Assembly: GCF_000300815.1 (NCBI RefSeq)
Contig: NZ_AMRX01000006.1
Span: forward strand, 1 to 64,000
Length of the DNA: 64,000 nucleotides
DNA from: Gayadomonas joobiniege G7
Lineage (GTDB): Bacteria > Pseudomonadota > Gammaproteobacteria > Enterobacterales > Alteromonadaceae
Reading direction: 5' to 3'
This document shows, piece by piece, positions 53,533 to 61,828 of the stretch. Within the stretch, counting starts at the first letter, position 1; each line of letters opens with the position of its first letter. Under the pieces are notes generated by a model. The model worked only from the letters and a program-made list of their open reading frames with translations, searched no databases and was not told the DNA's origin. The position numbers were made by a program, and so were the translations under genes.

Positions 53533-54525
53533 TTATAATAGGTGTTTTAATAACTCGCGATGAAAACGCTGAGGTTGCTGTATATGAGGAGAGTGGCCAA
53601 GATCTGAAAATTCGATTAATTTTGCATTCGGAATGTGACTGGCTGCTTGTTCCCCCAACACTGAATAATCGCCTAAGGTTTTTTTAACGGCATCAGATGC
53701 ACGATTTTTACCAATTGCGGTGTTATCTAATTCACCAATTAATAATAAAGTAGGGACTTGTAGCTGTTTAAATTCATGCACCACAGGTTGGGTAAAGACC
53801 ATATCTGAGGTGAGTGCTTGATTCCACGCGATTATTTTTTGCCCAGGCCCAGCATACATGCCGGCTAACATATCAACCCATTGATCATATTCAGGCTTCC
53901 ATTGGCCGACATAATAAGTGTTTTGCTGATAGCTTTTTATGCCCGCTCGGGTTTTTTTAAGCTCAGCATGATAGTTTTGGGAAACCGTTGCATATGGCAC
54001 TCCTTTAGCCTGCCAGTCTTCTAAACCAATAGGATTGACTAAAATGAGCTGATTAGTGTGCTCTGGATACATAAGTGCATACCGGGTGGCTAACATCCCC
54101 CCCATGCTATGCCCCATAATGCTGGCTTTTTTAATATTTAAATGCGTCAATAATTGATGGGTATTAGCTGCCAGTTGATGCAAACTAAACTGATATTGTT
54201 TTAGTTTAGATGATTTACAAAACCCAATTTGATCAGGGGCTATGACTCGATAACCGGCTTGGCTGAGTTGCTGTATACTGGTTTGCCAAGTCGCGGCGCA
54301 AAAGTTTTTACCATGCAATAAAACAATGGTTTGGCCATTGGGATCTTTTGCTGCAACATCCAAATAGGCCATTTTTACCGCTTGTTGCTGCGAATTAAAC
54401 TTAAAAAATTTCACTGGGTAGGGGTATTCAAACCCGGTTAATTCTGGACCGTATTTTTTTTGTGCGCTGGCTGTAAAAGTCAGCAGTAAACATAATATAC
54501 ACATTAGATAACGATTAAACTGCAT
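53533..54525 (-). CDS. Exported alpha/beta hydrolase
   Basis: This 330-residue protein from the ATG at 54525 has AAGGAG six bases upstream and a signal peptide (MQFNRYLMCILCLLLTFTASA). The alpha/beta-hydrolase fold is clear: IVLLHGKNFCAATW (oxyanion loop), IAPDQIGFCKSS, the nucleophile elbow ASIMGHSMGGMLATRYAL with Ser, LLIGELDNTAIG with the acid, and DLGHSPHIQQP with the His. The substrate is unknown. It lies 68 bases downstream of a siderophore-interacting reductase on the same strand, so a role in breaking ester bonds of an imported siderophore is possible but unproven. Confidence 0.88.
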   Translation of the reverse strand: MQFNRYLMCILCLLLTFTASAQKKYGPELTGFEYPYPVKFFKFNSQQQAVKMAYLDVAAKDPNGQTIVLLHGKNFCAATWQTSIQQLSQAGYRVIAPDQIGFCKSSKLKQYQFSLHQLAANTHQLLTHLNIKKASIMGHSMGGMLATRYALMYPEHTNQLILVNPIGLEDWQAKGVPYATVSQNYHAELKKTRAGIKSYQQNTYYVGQWKPEYDQWVDMLAGMYAGPGQKIIAWNQALTSDMVFTQPVVHEFKQLQVPTLLLIGELDNTAIGKNRASDAVKKTLGDYSVLGEQAASHIPNAKLIEFSDLGHSPHIQQPQRFHRELLKHLL

Positions 54526-54593
54526 CTTAAACTCCTTTTGGTTTACCCCATGTGACCATGAGCGGCTAAGATAGTTCGCCAACTGTATGTTAC

Positions 54594-55364
54594 CTAACCC
54601 TGCTGCTTTAATTCAGTTAATTTGTCAGCATTGGTGCCCAGCTTCCAATAGGCACTGGCGTACAAATTACGCCGTGATAGATTCACGTCCTGTTGCAGGT
54701 AATTTTTAACTAAACGCAAACAGCCAGCTTCAGTGGCAATAAAAGCTTTAGTTTTTTGTGGTAACTGGGGGATTTGCGCCAGTGATTGCAATAATATTTG
54801 ATTACACTCGGTTTGCTGCGGATTTATGATCCAGTGAATGATTTGATGGTTATTGTGAGCTTGCAGAGCATCATTTTGATAAGCCATTGCATCTGCCTCT
54901 GTTGGCACCATCAGATAGACTTGCGCTGGTGTGTTTGCGGGTAGTAAGTTTAAATAGGCTCGAATGGCATTTATGGAAGTGATATCACCGATGAATAAAT
55001 AATGCTCAGCACTAAAGTTATCTAACTTCTTTTTACCCGGCCCGGCAATATATAAAGTTTCACCGCCTTGGAGCTGTCCAATTAACTGAGTTGCAGGTCC
55101 GTTGTGGCGATTGACCACGGCATCAAAAACCAATGTTTTGTTTACCGCATCAAAGCTATGTACAGTATAAGAGCGCTTTGGACTAAATAAATTCGGTTTT
55201 TTTCCTTGATGAGTAATAAACAACTTAAAGTACCGCCCCTCAGTGTCAGCCGGCCAATTGGCGAATGCATCAGCGCTGATCGTGATGCGCTGGATATGAG
55301 GTGAAAAACACTCACAGTGCAGCACTTTAGCTGCTATTAAATTTGCTTTTTTGGGAGAAATCAT
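54594..55364 (-). CDS. Siderophore-interacting protein (FAD-binding ferric reductase)
   Basis: This 256-residue protein of the SIP/ViuB family uses a flavin domain and an NAD(P)H domain to release iron from siderophores in the cytoplasm. Seen are RITISADAFANWP, GRYFKLFI, the flavin motif KRSYTVHSFD (RxYT type), RHNGPATQLIGQLQGGETLYIAGPGK, and the C-terminal ASAYWKLG typical of the family. I use the ATG at 55364; a TTG at 55424 would add 20 residues. It is divergent from marR with a two-copy palindrome in the gap, pointing to shared regulation. Confidence 0.87.
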   Translation of the reverse strand: MISPKKANLIAAKVLHCECFSPHIQRITISADAFANWPADTEGRYFKLFITHQGKKPNLFSPKRSYTVHSFDAVNKTLVFDAVVNRHNGPATQLIGQLQGGETLYIAGPGKKKLDNFSAEHYLFIGDITSINAIRAYLNLLPANTPAQVYLMVPTEADAMAYQNDALQAHNNHQIIHWIINPQQTECNQILLQSLAQIPQLPQKTKAFIATEAGCLRLVKNYLQQDVNLSRRNLYASAYWKLGTNADKLTELKQQG

Positions 55365-55388
55365 ATTATTGCTAGCCTTTAAAAATAT

Positions 55389-55407
55389 TAGTTGATAAAA
55401 TCTACCA
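55389..55407. promoter_or_regulatory. Palindrome copy 1 (candidate MarR operator)
   Basis: TAGTTGATAAAATCTACCA follows the pattern T-n-GT-n-GA-n5-TC-n-AC-n-A. It lies in the gap between the SIP gene and marR, and its mirror copy lies 37 bases away. Confidence 0.65.
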
Positions 55408-55425
55408 ATTAAAGATACGAGCAAA

Positions 55426-55444
55426 TGGTAGACTATGTCAACTA
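55426..55444. promoter_or_regulatory. Palindrome copy 2 over the marR start codon (candidate MarR operator)
   Basis: TGGTAGACTATGTCAACTA has the same T-n-GT-n-GA-n5-TC-n-AC-n-A pattern as copy 1 and is its inverse. The marR ATG starts at its centre (55435), so binding would block marR expression directly. Confidence 0.65.
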
Positions 55445-55920
55445 AGAAGCAATCACAGTCAGCCGATTGGTTGCACGAAACTGTTTTTAATTTAGTTCAT
55501 GCGTATAAAACCCGTATTCGGCAATCAATTAACGCGCAAGCTTTAGGGTTAAATGGTATGCATGTGCGGGTGTTAAATGTTTTAAATGCGGATTCAGATG
55601 TCTGTACCGCCAACGATATTGTGCACAAGTTAAATCGAGATAAAGCTCAGGTGGCGCGATTGATTAAAGACCTCATAAAGTTAGGGTTTGTTGATAAATG
55701 CCAAAACCCAGCCGACAAACGCAGCCAAATAGTGCGATTAACCCAAGCTGGACTGAGCTTGATTGAGCAGGTCAGCGCAGCCCAAGATAAGGTACTCGAT
55801 TGTATGACAAAAGATATACCAGATGAAGACTTACACCAATTTAAAAACATCATGGACAAACTCGTTGTCAATCTGCAACGGGATGAAAGCAATACTGATT
55901 CAATTTCGGAGTCTTTATGA
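55435..55920 (+). CDS. MarR family transcriptional regulator
   Basis: This 161-residue winged-helix regulator of the MarR type carries NALGL-like dimer helices at the N-terminus, VLNVLNADSDVCTANDIVHKLNRDKAQVARLIKDLIKLGF (helix-turn-helix region, residues about 43-82), and the wing CQNPADKRSQIVRLTQAG with the conserved DKR. Such proteins bind short palindromes as dimers and often repress themselves and a divergent gene. Two matching palindromes lie in its upstream gap, one over its own start codon. Its stop overlaps the nagA start by four bases, so regulator and deacetylase are co-translated. Confidence 0.9.
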   Translation: MSTKKQSQSADWLHETVFNLVHAYKTRIRQSINAQALGLNGMHVRVLNVLNADSDVCTANDIVHKLNRDKAQVARLIKDLIKLGFVDKCQNPADKRSQIVRLTQAGLSLIEQVSAAQDKVLDCMTKDIPDEDLHQFKNIMDKLVVNLQRDESNTDSISESL

Positions 55921-57065
55921 CAATCACTACTTATCGTCCAGAAAAGATGTTTGATGGTGAGGCTTTTTATCTACAGCCATTTATTAGTGTTAAAGACGGG
56001 GTCATTATTGATATACAGACACAAGGTGCCAACCACCTAGGTCCTATCATTGAACTCGATGGCGTATTGGTACCAGGGTTTATTGATGTGCAAGTGAATG
56101 GTGGGGGAGGCGTACTCTTTAACAATGCGCCACAACCAGAAAGCTTGCTGCAAATGATAAAAGCTCATAGTCGGTACGGCACAACTGCGCTGCTAGCCAC
56201 TTTGATTACCGACGACATTAGCGTTATGCAAGCGGCTGCAGATGCAGTTGCTTACGCACGCAAAAAACAATTTCCCGGCATTTTAGGCATCCACTTTGAA
56301 GGCCCGCATTTATCGGTCGCTAAAAAAGGCGTGCATCCGGCCAACCTGATACGGCCGATATCGACGGCTGAATGGCAATTATTTGAACGAACTGATTTGG
56401 GTATAAAAAAAATTACCGTTGCGCCAGAAAATATCTGTCCTAGGGATATTCTCAAGCTCACTGAGCTGGGTTGGGTGGTTTCGCTGGGTCATAGCAATGC
56501 CACCGCAGAGCAGGTGAATGCAGCATTGGCTGCTGGTGCAACGGGGTTTACCCACTTGTTTAATGCGATGTCGCCGTTAACCAGTCGTGAACCCGGCATG
56601 GTGGGCGCTGCGTTAGAGGCAGAAGCAGCCTATTGCGGTATTATTTTAGATAATCATCATGTGCATCGTCAGTCTGCGCGGTTAGCATGGAAATTAAAAG
56701 GTTCTGCTAAGTTAGCTTTGGTTACAGATGCGATGGCGCTTGTGGGTAGCCATCAAAATAGCTTTGAGCTATTTTCAGAAACCATAACACGGCAGGAAGA
56801 CAAACTCACCACTTATACGGGCCAGCTTGCTGGTTCACACTTATCTATGGCTCAAGCTTTAAATAATGCCGTCAATCAATTTGGCATTCCGTTTGCGGAT
56901 GCGTTAATTATGTTAAGCCGGACTCCGGCAGCCTGGCTTAAACAAAGTGATTATCTGGGTCAGATAAAAATAGGTCGGCAAGCTGATTGGGTGTTATTAG
57001 ACAAAGAATTAAATGTTCGCCAAACATTTATTAAAAATCAGCCAGTCGAAAAGCTTTTTACCTGA
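55917..57065 (+). CDS. nagA: N-acetylglucosamine-6-phosphate deacetylase NagA
   Basis: NagA removes acetate from N-acetylglucosamine-6-phosphate in amino-sugar use and cell-wall recycling. The 382-residue protein belongs to the amidohydrolase superfamily. Motifs are VPGFIDVQVNGGGG, GIHFEGPHLSVAKKGVHP with the metal Glu, VSLGHSNATAEQV and FTHLFNAMSPL with metal His residues, and LVTDAMAL with the catalytic Asp. It has no nagB, nagE or nagC neighbour and is instead coupled to marR (ATGA overlap), which is not its usual setting. Confidence 0.92.
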   Translation: MTITTYRPEKMFDGEAFYLQPFISVKDGVIIDIQTQGANHLGPIIELDGVLVPGFIDVQVNGGGGVLFNNAPQPESLLQMIKAHSRYGTTALLATLITDDISVMQAAADAVAYARKKQFPGILGIHFEGPHLSVAKKGVHPANLIRPISTAEWQLFERTDLGIKKITVAPENICPRDILKLTELGWVVSLGHSNATAEQVNAALAAGATGFTHLFNAMSPLTSREPGMVGAALEAEAAYCGIILDNHHVHRQSARLAWKLKGSAKLALVTDAMALVGSHQNSFELFSETITRQEDKLTTYTGQLAGSHLSMAQALNNAVNQFGIPFADALIMLSRTPAAWLKQSDYLGQIKIGRQADWVLLDKELNVRQTFIKNQPVEKLFT

Positions 57066-57226
57066 TTGTTATGAAACTTTCATTTATTGAACCTAAGCTA
57101 TATGCAAAAAAGGGTTTTAACCTGCATGAAAAATAATCAAAAGAGAGTGTTTGGTTAAACAATGCACGTATATCGATTAAAAAATAAGTAAACAACCAAA
57201 AAGTTTGTCTTTTTTCTAAAAAAGGT

Positions 57227-57254
57227 TTGACAAGATTCTCAGAATCATTAATAT
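57227..57254 (+). promoter_or_regulatory. Sigma-70 promoter of the tRNA cluster
   Basis: TTGACA and TAATAT are separated by 16 bases and followed by a GC-rich discriminator (GCGCCCC), the usual stringent-control pattern of stable RNA promoters. The tRNA-Ser gene begins 16 bases after the -10 element. Confidence 0.8.
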
Positions 57255-57269
57255 GCGCCCCACGAAAAC

Positions 57270-57362
57270 GGTGAGATGGCCGAGAGGCTGAAGGCGCTCC
57301 CCTGCTAAGGGAGTATAGGGTTTGTAGCCCTATCGAGGGTTCGAATCCCTCTCTCACCGCCA
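57270..57362 (+). tRNA. tRNA-Ser (GCT)
   Basis: This 93-base gene includes an encoded CCA. The acceptor stem is GGTGAGA / TCTCACC, the anticodon loop CTGCTAA gives anticodon GCT at 57304-57306, a long variable arm follows as expected for tRNA-Ser, and the T loop is GGTTCGAATCC. It reads AGC and AGU codons. Confidence 0.96.
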
Positions 57363-57375
57363 TTTTCGTAATAGT

Positions 57376-57452
57376 GCGCGTGTAGCTCAGCTGGATAGAG
57401 TACCTGGCTACGAACCAGATGGTCGGAGGTTCGAATCCTTCCACGCGCGCCA
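57376..57452 (+). tRNA. tRNA-Arg (ACG), copy 1
   Basis: This 77-base gene has an encoded CCA. The acceptor stem is GCGCGTG / CACGCGC, the D arm carries AGCTCAGCTGGA, the anticodon is ACG in loop CTACGAA, and the T arm is GGTTCGAATCC. The first A is expected to be converted to inosine by TadA, reading CGU, CGC and CGA. Confidence 0.96.
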
Positions 57453-57474
57453 TTTTCTTCTTGTTTTACGCAGC

Positions 57475-57551
57475 GCGCGTGTAGCTCAGCTGGATAGAGT
57501 ACCTGGCTACGAACCAGATGGTCGGAGGTTCGAATCCTTCCACGCGCGCCA
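57475..57551 (+). tRNA. tRNA-Arg (ACG), copy 2
   Basis: The sequence is identical to the previous tRNA-Arg across all 77 bases, separated from it by 22 bases. T-rich DNA follows and probably ends the transcript. Confidence 0.96.
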
Positions 57552-57753
57552 TTTTTCCCTCTTTTTATTACATCAAATCTTTCTTTTTTTACTCCCGGAT
57601 ACGCGATAGGTGGCAGAAAAGCTTTATCATCAGCTATGATGCTTTTTCGTGTAATTCTCTGCTATGATTAGCATCAGACGGATCTGAAACCAATAGACAG
57701 TTTATTTAGAACCCTTGGCTGAAATCAGCCATTAGTAATAAAAGAGACGGTAT

Positions 57754-58014
57754 ATGGAAAACAACTTAGGTGCTTTATTATTCGAAGCAGCCAATCTGTT
57801 ACTCATTGGCATGGGTGTGGTATTTATATTTTTGACTATCCTCATCTTTTTAATCAAATTGATGTCTAGTCTGGTTGGTAAAAATGCGCCAACGCCAGCC
57901 GCACCTGTCGCGACCCCGAACATCAACAGAAATACTGGAAAATCTGCTCAAGATAAAAAAGTCGTAGCGGCAATTAGCGCTGCGGTTCACCAGTATCGTC
58001 AAGATAATAAATAA
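57754..58014 (+). CDS. oadG: Oxaloacetate decarboxylase gamma subunit OadG
   Basis: OadG is the small anchor of the sodium-pumping oxaloacetate decarboxylase. It assembles the complex and may bind the metal that takes part in decarboxylation. The 86-residue protein has one N-terminal TM helix (about 12-35, [20 protein letters not shown]), a Pro/Ala-rich linker and a C-terminal helix [13 protein letters not shown] typical of the family. It starts the oadGAB operon; a GAGACGG site precedes the ATG. Confidence 0.9.
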   Translation: MENNLGALLFEAANLLLIGMGVVFIFLTILIFLIKLMSSLVGKNAPTPAAPVATPNINRNTGKSAQDKKVVAAISAAVHQYRQDNK

Positions 58015-58031
58015 TACTCAGGAGATATCAT

Positions 58032-59825
58032 ATGGCTAAACCACTTGCGATAACGGAGTTGGTATTAAGAGACGCCCATCAATCATTGTTAGCAACTCGT
58101 TTTCGTTTAGACGATATGTTGCCGATTGCAGAAAAACTAGATCAACTTGGCTACTGGTCAGTTGAAAGCTGGGGTGGTGCAACGTTTGATTCTTGTATCC
58201 GTTACCTTGGGGAAGATCCATGGGATCGTATCCGCGAATTAAAAAAGGCTATGCCAAATACCCGTCAACAAATGTTATTGCGTGGTCAAAACTTGTTGGG
58301 ATATCGCCACTATGCGGACGATGTAGTTGAAAAATTTGTTGAACGTGCTCATAAAAACGGGGTTGATGTATTCCGTATTTTTGATGCAATGAATGATGTT
58401 CGCAATTTACAAACAGCGGTTAAAGCAGCGATCCAAGTTGGTGCTCATGCACAAGGTACTTTATCTTACACAGTGAGCCCTGTGCATACCATGGATATGT
58501 GGATCGAGATGGCTCGTAAGCTTGAAGACATGGGTGTTCACTCAATTTGCATTAAAGACATGGCGGGTTTATTAAAACCTTACGTAGTTGAAGAGCTGGT
58601 GACTAAATTAAAAGAAGCGGTTGATGTACCAATTGCCATGCAATGTCACGCAACAACAGGTTTAAGTACAGCAACCTATATGAAAGCCATTGATGCCGGC
58701 ATTGACATGTTAGATAGCGCGGTCTCGTCTATGAGTATGACTTATGGTCACTCAGCGACTGAAACTTTAGTTTCTATTGTAGAAGGCACCGAGCGAGATA
58801 CTGGCATCAAACTCGATGAAATGGAAGAAGTAGCTTCTTATTTCCGCGACGTCCGCAAAAAATACGCGAAGTTTGAAGGGGCTTTAAAAGGTGTGGATGC
58901 TCGTATTTTAACCGCTCAGGTACCTGGTGGCATGTTAACCAACATGGAAAACCAATTAAAAGAGCAAGGTGCAGCCGACCGTTTAGATGAAGTGCTAAAA
59001 GAAATCCCGCGTGTGCGTGAGGATTTAGGGTATATCCCTTTAGTTACACCAACTTCACAAATTGTTGGTACTCAGGCGGTCCTCAATGTTTTGACCGGCG
59101 AACGATATAAGTCGATCACCAAAGAAACCGCAGGTGTGTTAAAAGGCGAATATGGTCAAACTGCAGCGCCAGTGAATAAAGACTTGCAAGATCGTGTATT
59201 AGAAGGTGGTCAGCCAATTACCTGCCGTCCAGCGGATAATATCGAAGCTGAATTAGAAAAATTAACCGCCGAGTTAGACACAGCGGCAAGCGAAAAATCT
59301 ATCAAACTAGCCGATGAAAAAATTGATGACGTGTTAACTTACGCATTATTCCCACAAATTGGTCTTAAGTTTTTAGAAAACCGCAATAACCCAGATGCGT
59401 TTGAACCTGCACCAAAAGCAGAAGACGCACAAGCAGATAATAAAGCTCAGCCAGCCGCCAGCGTGACGCAAGCCGGCCCTGCTGCTTACAGTGTACGAGT
59501 GGATGGCAAAGTTTATCAGGTTGAAGTGGCACCGAGTGGCGAAATTACCGATATCAAAGGTATGACAGGTGGCAGCGATGAAACTGTACCACAATCAACG
59601 TCGGTATCAGGTGCAGAAACTCTAAATGCGCCTTTATCGGGTAATATTTTTAAAATTAACGTAAACCCAGGTGACCAAGTGGCCGCAGGTGATGTTGTTA
59701 TCATCATGGAAGCCATGAAAATGGAAACTGAAATTCGCGCAGCGAAAGACGGCGAAGTGGTGAGTGTTCACGTTAAAACAGGTGACTCAGTGCAATCTGG
59801 CGATCCTATGATCAGCCTGGCTTAA
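58032..59825 (+). CDS. oadA: Oxaloacetate decarboxylase alpha subunit OadA
   Basis: OadA carries the carboxyltransferase and the biotin. It moves CO2 from oxaloacetate to biotin, giving pyruvate. The 597-residue protein has an N-terminal HMGL-like TIM barrel ([44 protein letters not shown]), a conserved carboxylase domain, an Ala/Pro-rich linker (about 475-500) and a biotinyl domain with EAMKMETEI near residue 563. It follows oadG after 17 bases and precedes oadB after 9. Confidence 0.96.
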   Translation: MAKPLAITELVLRDAHQSLLATRFRLDDMLPIAEKLDQLGYWSVESWGGATFDSCIRYLGEDPWDRIRELKKAMPNTRQQMLLRGQNLLGYRHYADDVVEKFVERAHKNGVDVFRIFDAMNDVRNLQTAVKAAIQVGAHAQGTLSYTVSPVHTMDMWIEMARKLEDMGVHSICIKDMAGLLKPYVVEELVTKLKEAVDVPIAMQCHATTGLSTATYMKAIDAGIDMLDSAVSSMSMTYGHSATETLVSIVEGTERDTGIKLDEMEEVASYFRDVRKKYAKFEGALKGVDARILTAQVPGGMLTNMENQLKEQGAADRLDEVLKEIPRVREDLGYIPLVTPTSQIVGTQAVLNVLTGERYKSITKETAGVLKGEYGQTAAPVNKDLQDRVLEGGQPITCRPADNIEAELEKLTAELDTAASEKSIKLADEKIDDVLTYALFPQIGLKFLENRNNPDAFEPAPKAEDAQADNKAQPAASVTQAGPAAYSVRVDGKVYQVEVAPSGEITDIKGMTGGSDETVPQSTSVSGAETLNAPLSGNIFKINVNPGDQVAAGDVVIIMEAMKMETEIRAAKDGEVVSVHVKTGDSVQSGDPMISLA

Positions 59826-59834
59826 GGGAGCGTT

Positions 59835-60968
59835 ATGGAAGGATTAATGACACTCTGGGCCTCCACAGGTATCGCAAATTTTCACTATCAACAACTGATA
59901 ATGATTGCGGTCGGTTTTGGCCTATTGTACTTAGCTATTGCAAAAAAGTTTGAGCCATTATTGTTATTACCCATAGGGTTTGGTGCGGTCTTAACCAACA
60001 TCCCGGTAGCCGGTTTTAGCGATCCGGGTGGGCTTTTATATTATGTTTACCATATCGGCATTGATACCGGCGTATTCCCACTATTAATCTTTATGGGTGT
60101 TGGTGCGATGACAGATTTTGGTGCGCTGATTGCGAACCCCAAAATGTTGTTATTAGGGGCAGCGGCGCAAACCGGTATTTTTGCCACTTTATTTGGTGCA
60201 ATTTTATTAAACTTGATCCCTGGATTTGAGTTTACTTTAGCCGATGCGTCAGCTATTGCGATTATCGGTGGCGCTGATGGCCCTACCGCTATATTTTTAG
60301 CTTCGCGCTTGGCGCCAGACTTATTAGGTGCAATTGCGGTCGCAGCTTATTCATATATGGCTCTGGTTCCAATTATCCAGCCGCCAATTATGAAAGCGCT
60401 GACCAATAAAGAAGAACGTAAAATCGTGATGGAACAGTTAAGACCTGTTAGTCAACGAGAAAAAATTATCTTCCCGCTGATGGTGCTGGTTATTAGCTTA
60501 TTATTGTTACCTGAAGCAACACCGCTTGTTGGTATGTTTTGTTTAGGTAACTTAATGCGCGAATGTGGCGTGGTAGACCGTTTGAGCAAAACGGCTCAAA
60601 ACGAGCTGATCAACATAGTGACAATTGCGCTTGGTCTAGCGGTGGGTTCTAAACTCTCTGCAGAAGCGTTTTTAACCGTTGAAACTTTAGGTATCTTAGC
60701 ATTAGGTGCTGTTGCCTTTGGTATTGGTACTGCCTGTGGTGTATTAATGGCCAAACTTATGTGTAAACTGAGCGGTGGTAAAATTAACCCACTGATTGGC
60801 GCAGCTGGTGTTTCTGCAGTGCCAATGGCCGCCCGAGTGGTGAATAAGGTTGGTTTAGAGGCAAATCCTCATAACTTCTTATTAATGCATGCTATGGGGC
60901 CTAACGTAGCCGGTGTACTAGGTTCAGCGGTTGCCGCTGGTATTCTGTTAGCTCTAGTCAGCCCATAA
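59835..60968 (+). CDS. oadB: Oxaloacetate decarboxylase beta subunit OadB
   Basis: OadB is the membrane subunit that decarboxylates carboxybiotin and pumps sodium outward. The 377-residue protein has about nine to eleven TM segments. Key stretches are [30 protein letters not shown], with the conserved TGVFP and GAMTDF, plus [20 protein letters not shown] with the Na-coupling Asp, and [18 protein letters not shown]. The length is shorter than the 430-residue enterobacterial form but within the family. It ends the operon. Confidence 0.95.
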   Translation: MEGLMTLWASTGIANFHYQQLIMIAVGFGLLYLAIAKKFEPLLLLPIGFGAVLTNIPVAGFSDPGGLLYYVYHIGIDTGVFPLLIFMGVGAMTDFGALIANPKMLLLGAAAQTGIFATLFGAILLNLIPGFEFTLADASAIAIIGGADGPTAIFLASRLAPDLLGAIAVAAYSYMALVPIIQPPIMKALTNKEERKIVMEQLRPVSQREKIIFPLMVLVISLLLLPEATPLVGMFCLGNLMRECGVVDRLSKTAQNELINIVTIALGLAVGSKLSAEAFLTVETLGILALGAVAFGIGTACGVLMAKLMCKLSGGKINPLIGAAGVSAVPMAARVVNKVGLEANPHNFLLMHAMGPNVAGVLGSAVAAGILLALVSP

Positions 60969-60991
60969 GCTTAGCTTGTTTAATTAGTTTT

Positions 60992-61019
60992 AAAAAGGGA
61001 CCTCAAGGTCCCTTTTTTT
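60992..61019 (+). terminator. Intrinsic terminator of oadGAB
   Basis: The stem AAAAAGGGACC / GGTCCCTTTTT has a four-base TCAA loop and a seven-T tail, 23 bases after the oadB stop. Confidence 0.93.
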
Positions 61020-61146
61020 GATCTCCTTTTTTGATCACAGTGTTAGTTAAATAAATTTAACTAGACTTTTGGTGGTCAAAAAATATACTAAATCAGGGGT
61101 GAATAATTTTTTAAACAAAAACGGATGTTAATATGTCGGAGGGAGT

Positions 61147-61734
61147 ATGCTGTTAAGGGGAAAGTGGATTCTGTTAAGTTTATTGATTGTTTTAAACTTT
61201 AACGTTTTGAGTTATGCCAAAGATAGGGTGGCCAATACCCCGCGTGAACGGCTAATGGAATGTTTTCCTGAGCAGCAAGCGGTGGCGCAAGCCCAAAGGT
61301 GTGTTGGTGCCTGCCGGGTGCCTGAAAATGCCAGCCAAACACGGCAAAACCGCTGCTTGCACGCATATTACGACTATCGTAAAGCGGTTGGCAAATCCAT
61401 TGTTGGTTTAGATTTAGCTGCGGTTGAATCTTTTCAACTTGATCAATTAATTGCGACTTTTTCAGTGCGCAATGGCCGCATTAATCAATTTAAGCTGGTC
61501 GGTGAGCAGTCTAAATTGGCTAAACGAGCCGCCAAGGTTTGTTCGTTTAAATTACCGTCAGCACAAAACAAAAGCTTTACTCATTTTCATCGTCAATTTA
61601 ACGAGCAAATCCGTGCATTTCGTCAGCAAGGAAAGCAGGTTGCTTACAAACTGTCTGATATTCGTTGGTCGGAAGATGGTACAAAAGAGCGTTATCTTTG
61701 CCAAATCGGGCAGATTAGTGTAGTCGCGATTTAG
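61147..61734 (+). CDS. Exported protein of unknown function
   Basis: This 195-residue protein has a signal peptide (MLLRGKWILLSLLIVLNFNVLSYA). The mature part is basic and helical, with five cysteines (near residues 39, 52, 56, 69 and 132 by rough count, plus one near the C-terminus) and a C-terminal RYLCQIGQISVVAI strand. I do not recognise a family. A GGAGGGAG site precedes the ATG. It lies alone between the oad terminator and murL, transcribed in the same direction. Confidence 0.75.
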   Translation: MLLRGKWILLSLLIVLNFNVLSYAKDRVANTPRERLMECFPEQQAVAQAQRCVGACRVPENASQTRQNRCLHAYYDYRKAVGKSIVGLDLAAVESFQLDQLIATFSVRNGRINQFKLVGEQSKLAKRAAKVCSFKLPSAQNKSFTHFHRQFNEQIRAFRQQGKQVAYKLSDIRWSEDGTKERYLCQIGQISVVAI

Positions 61735-61828
61735 CGACAGGAAAAAACCATCAGTTTGCGATATTTGACCATAAATTTTTTCACAACTCTTGTTACAATA
61801 GTGCTATTCGTTGCATGGAGTATTTAGC

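Noticed and set aside
57058-57453. Minus-strand 131-codon frame with repeated GFEPP/GFEPS segments
   Set aside because: It runs antisense through the tRNA-Ser and tRNA-Arg genes. The VEGFEPPT and VREGFEPS stretches are complements of tRNA T-arms, a common false gene.
57619-57650. Weak ATCAT/ATGAT hairpin followed by Ts upstream of oadG
   Set aside because: The stem is only five base pairs and the pairing is ambiguous. It may help end the tRNA transcript but is not strong enough to list.
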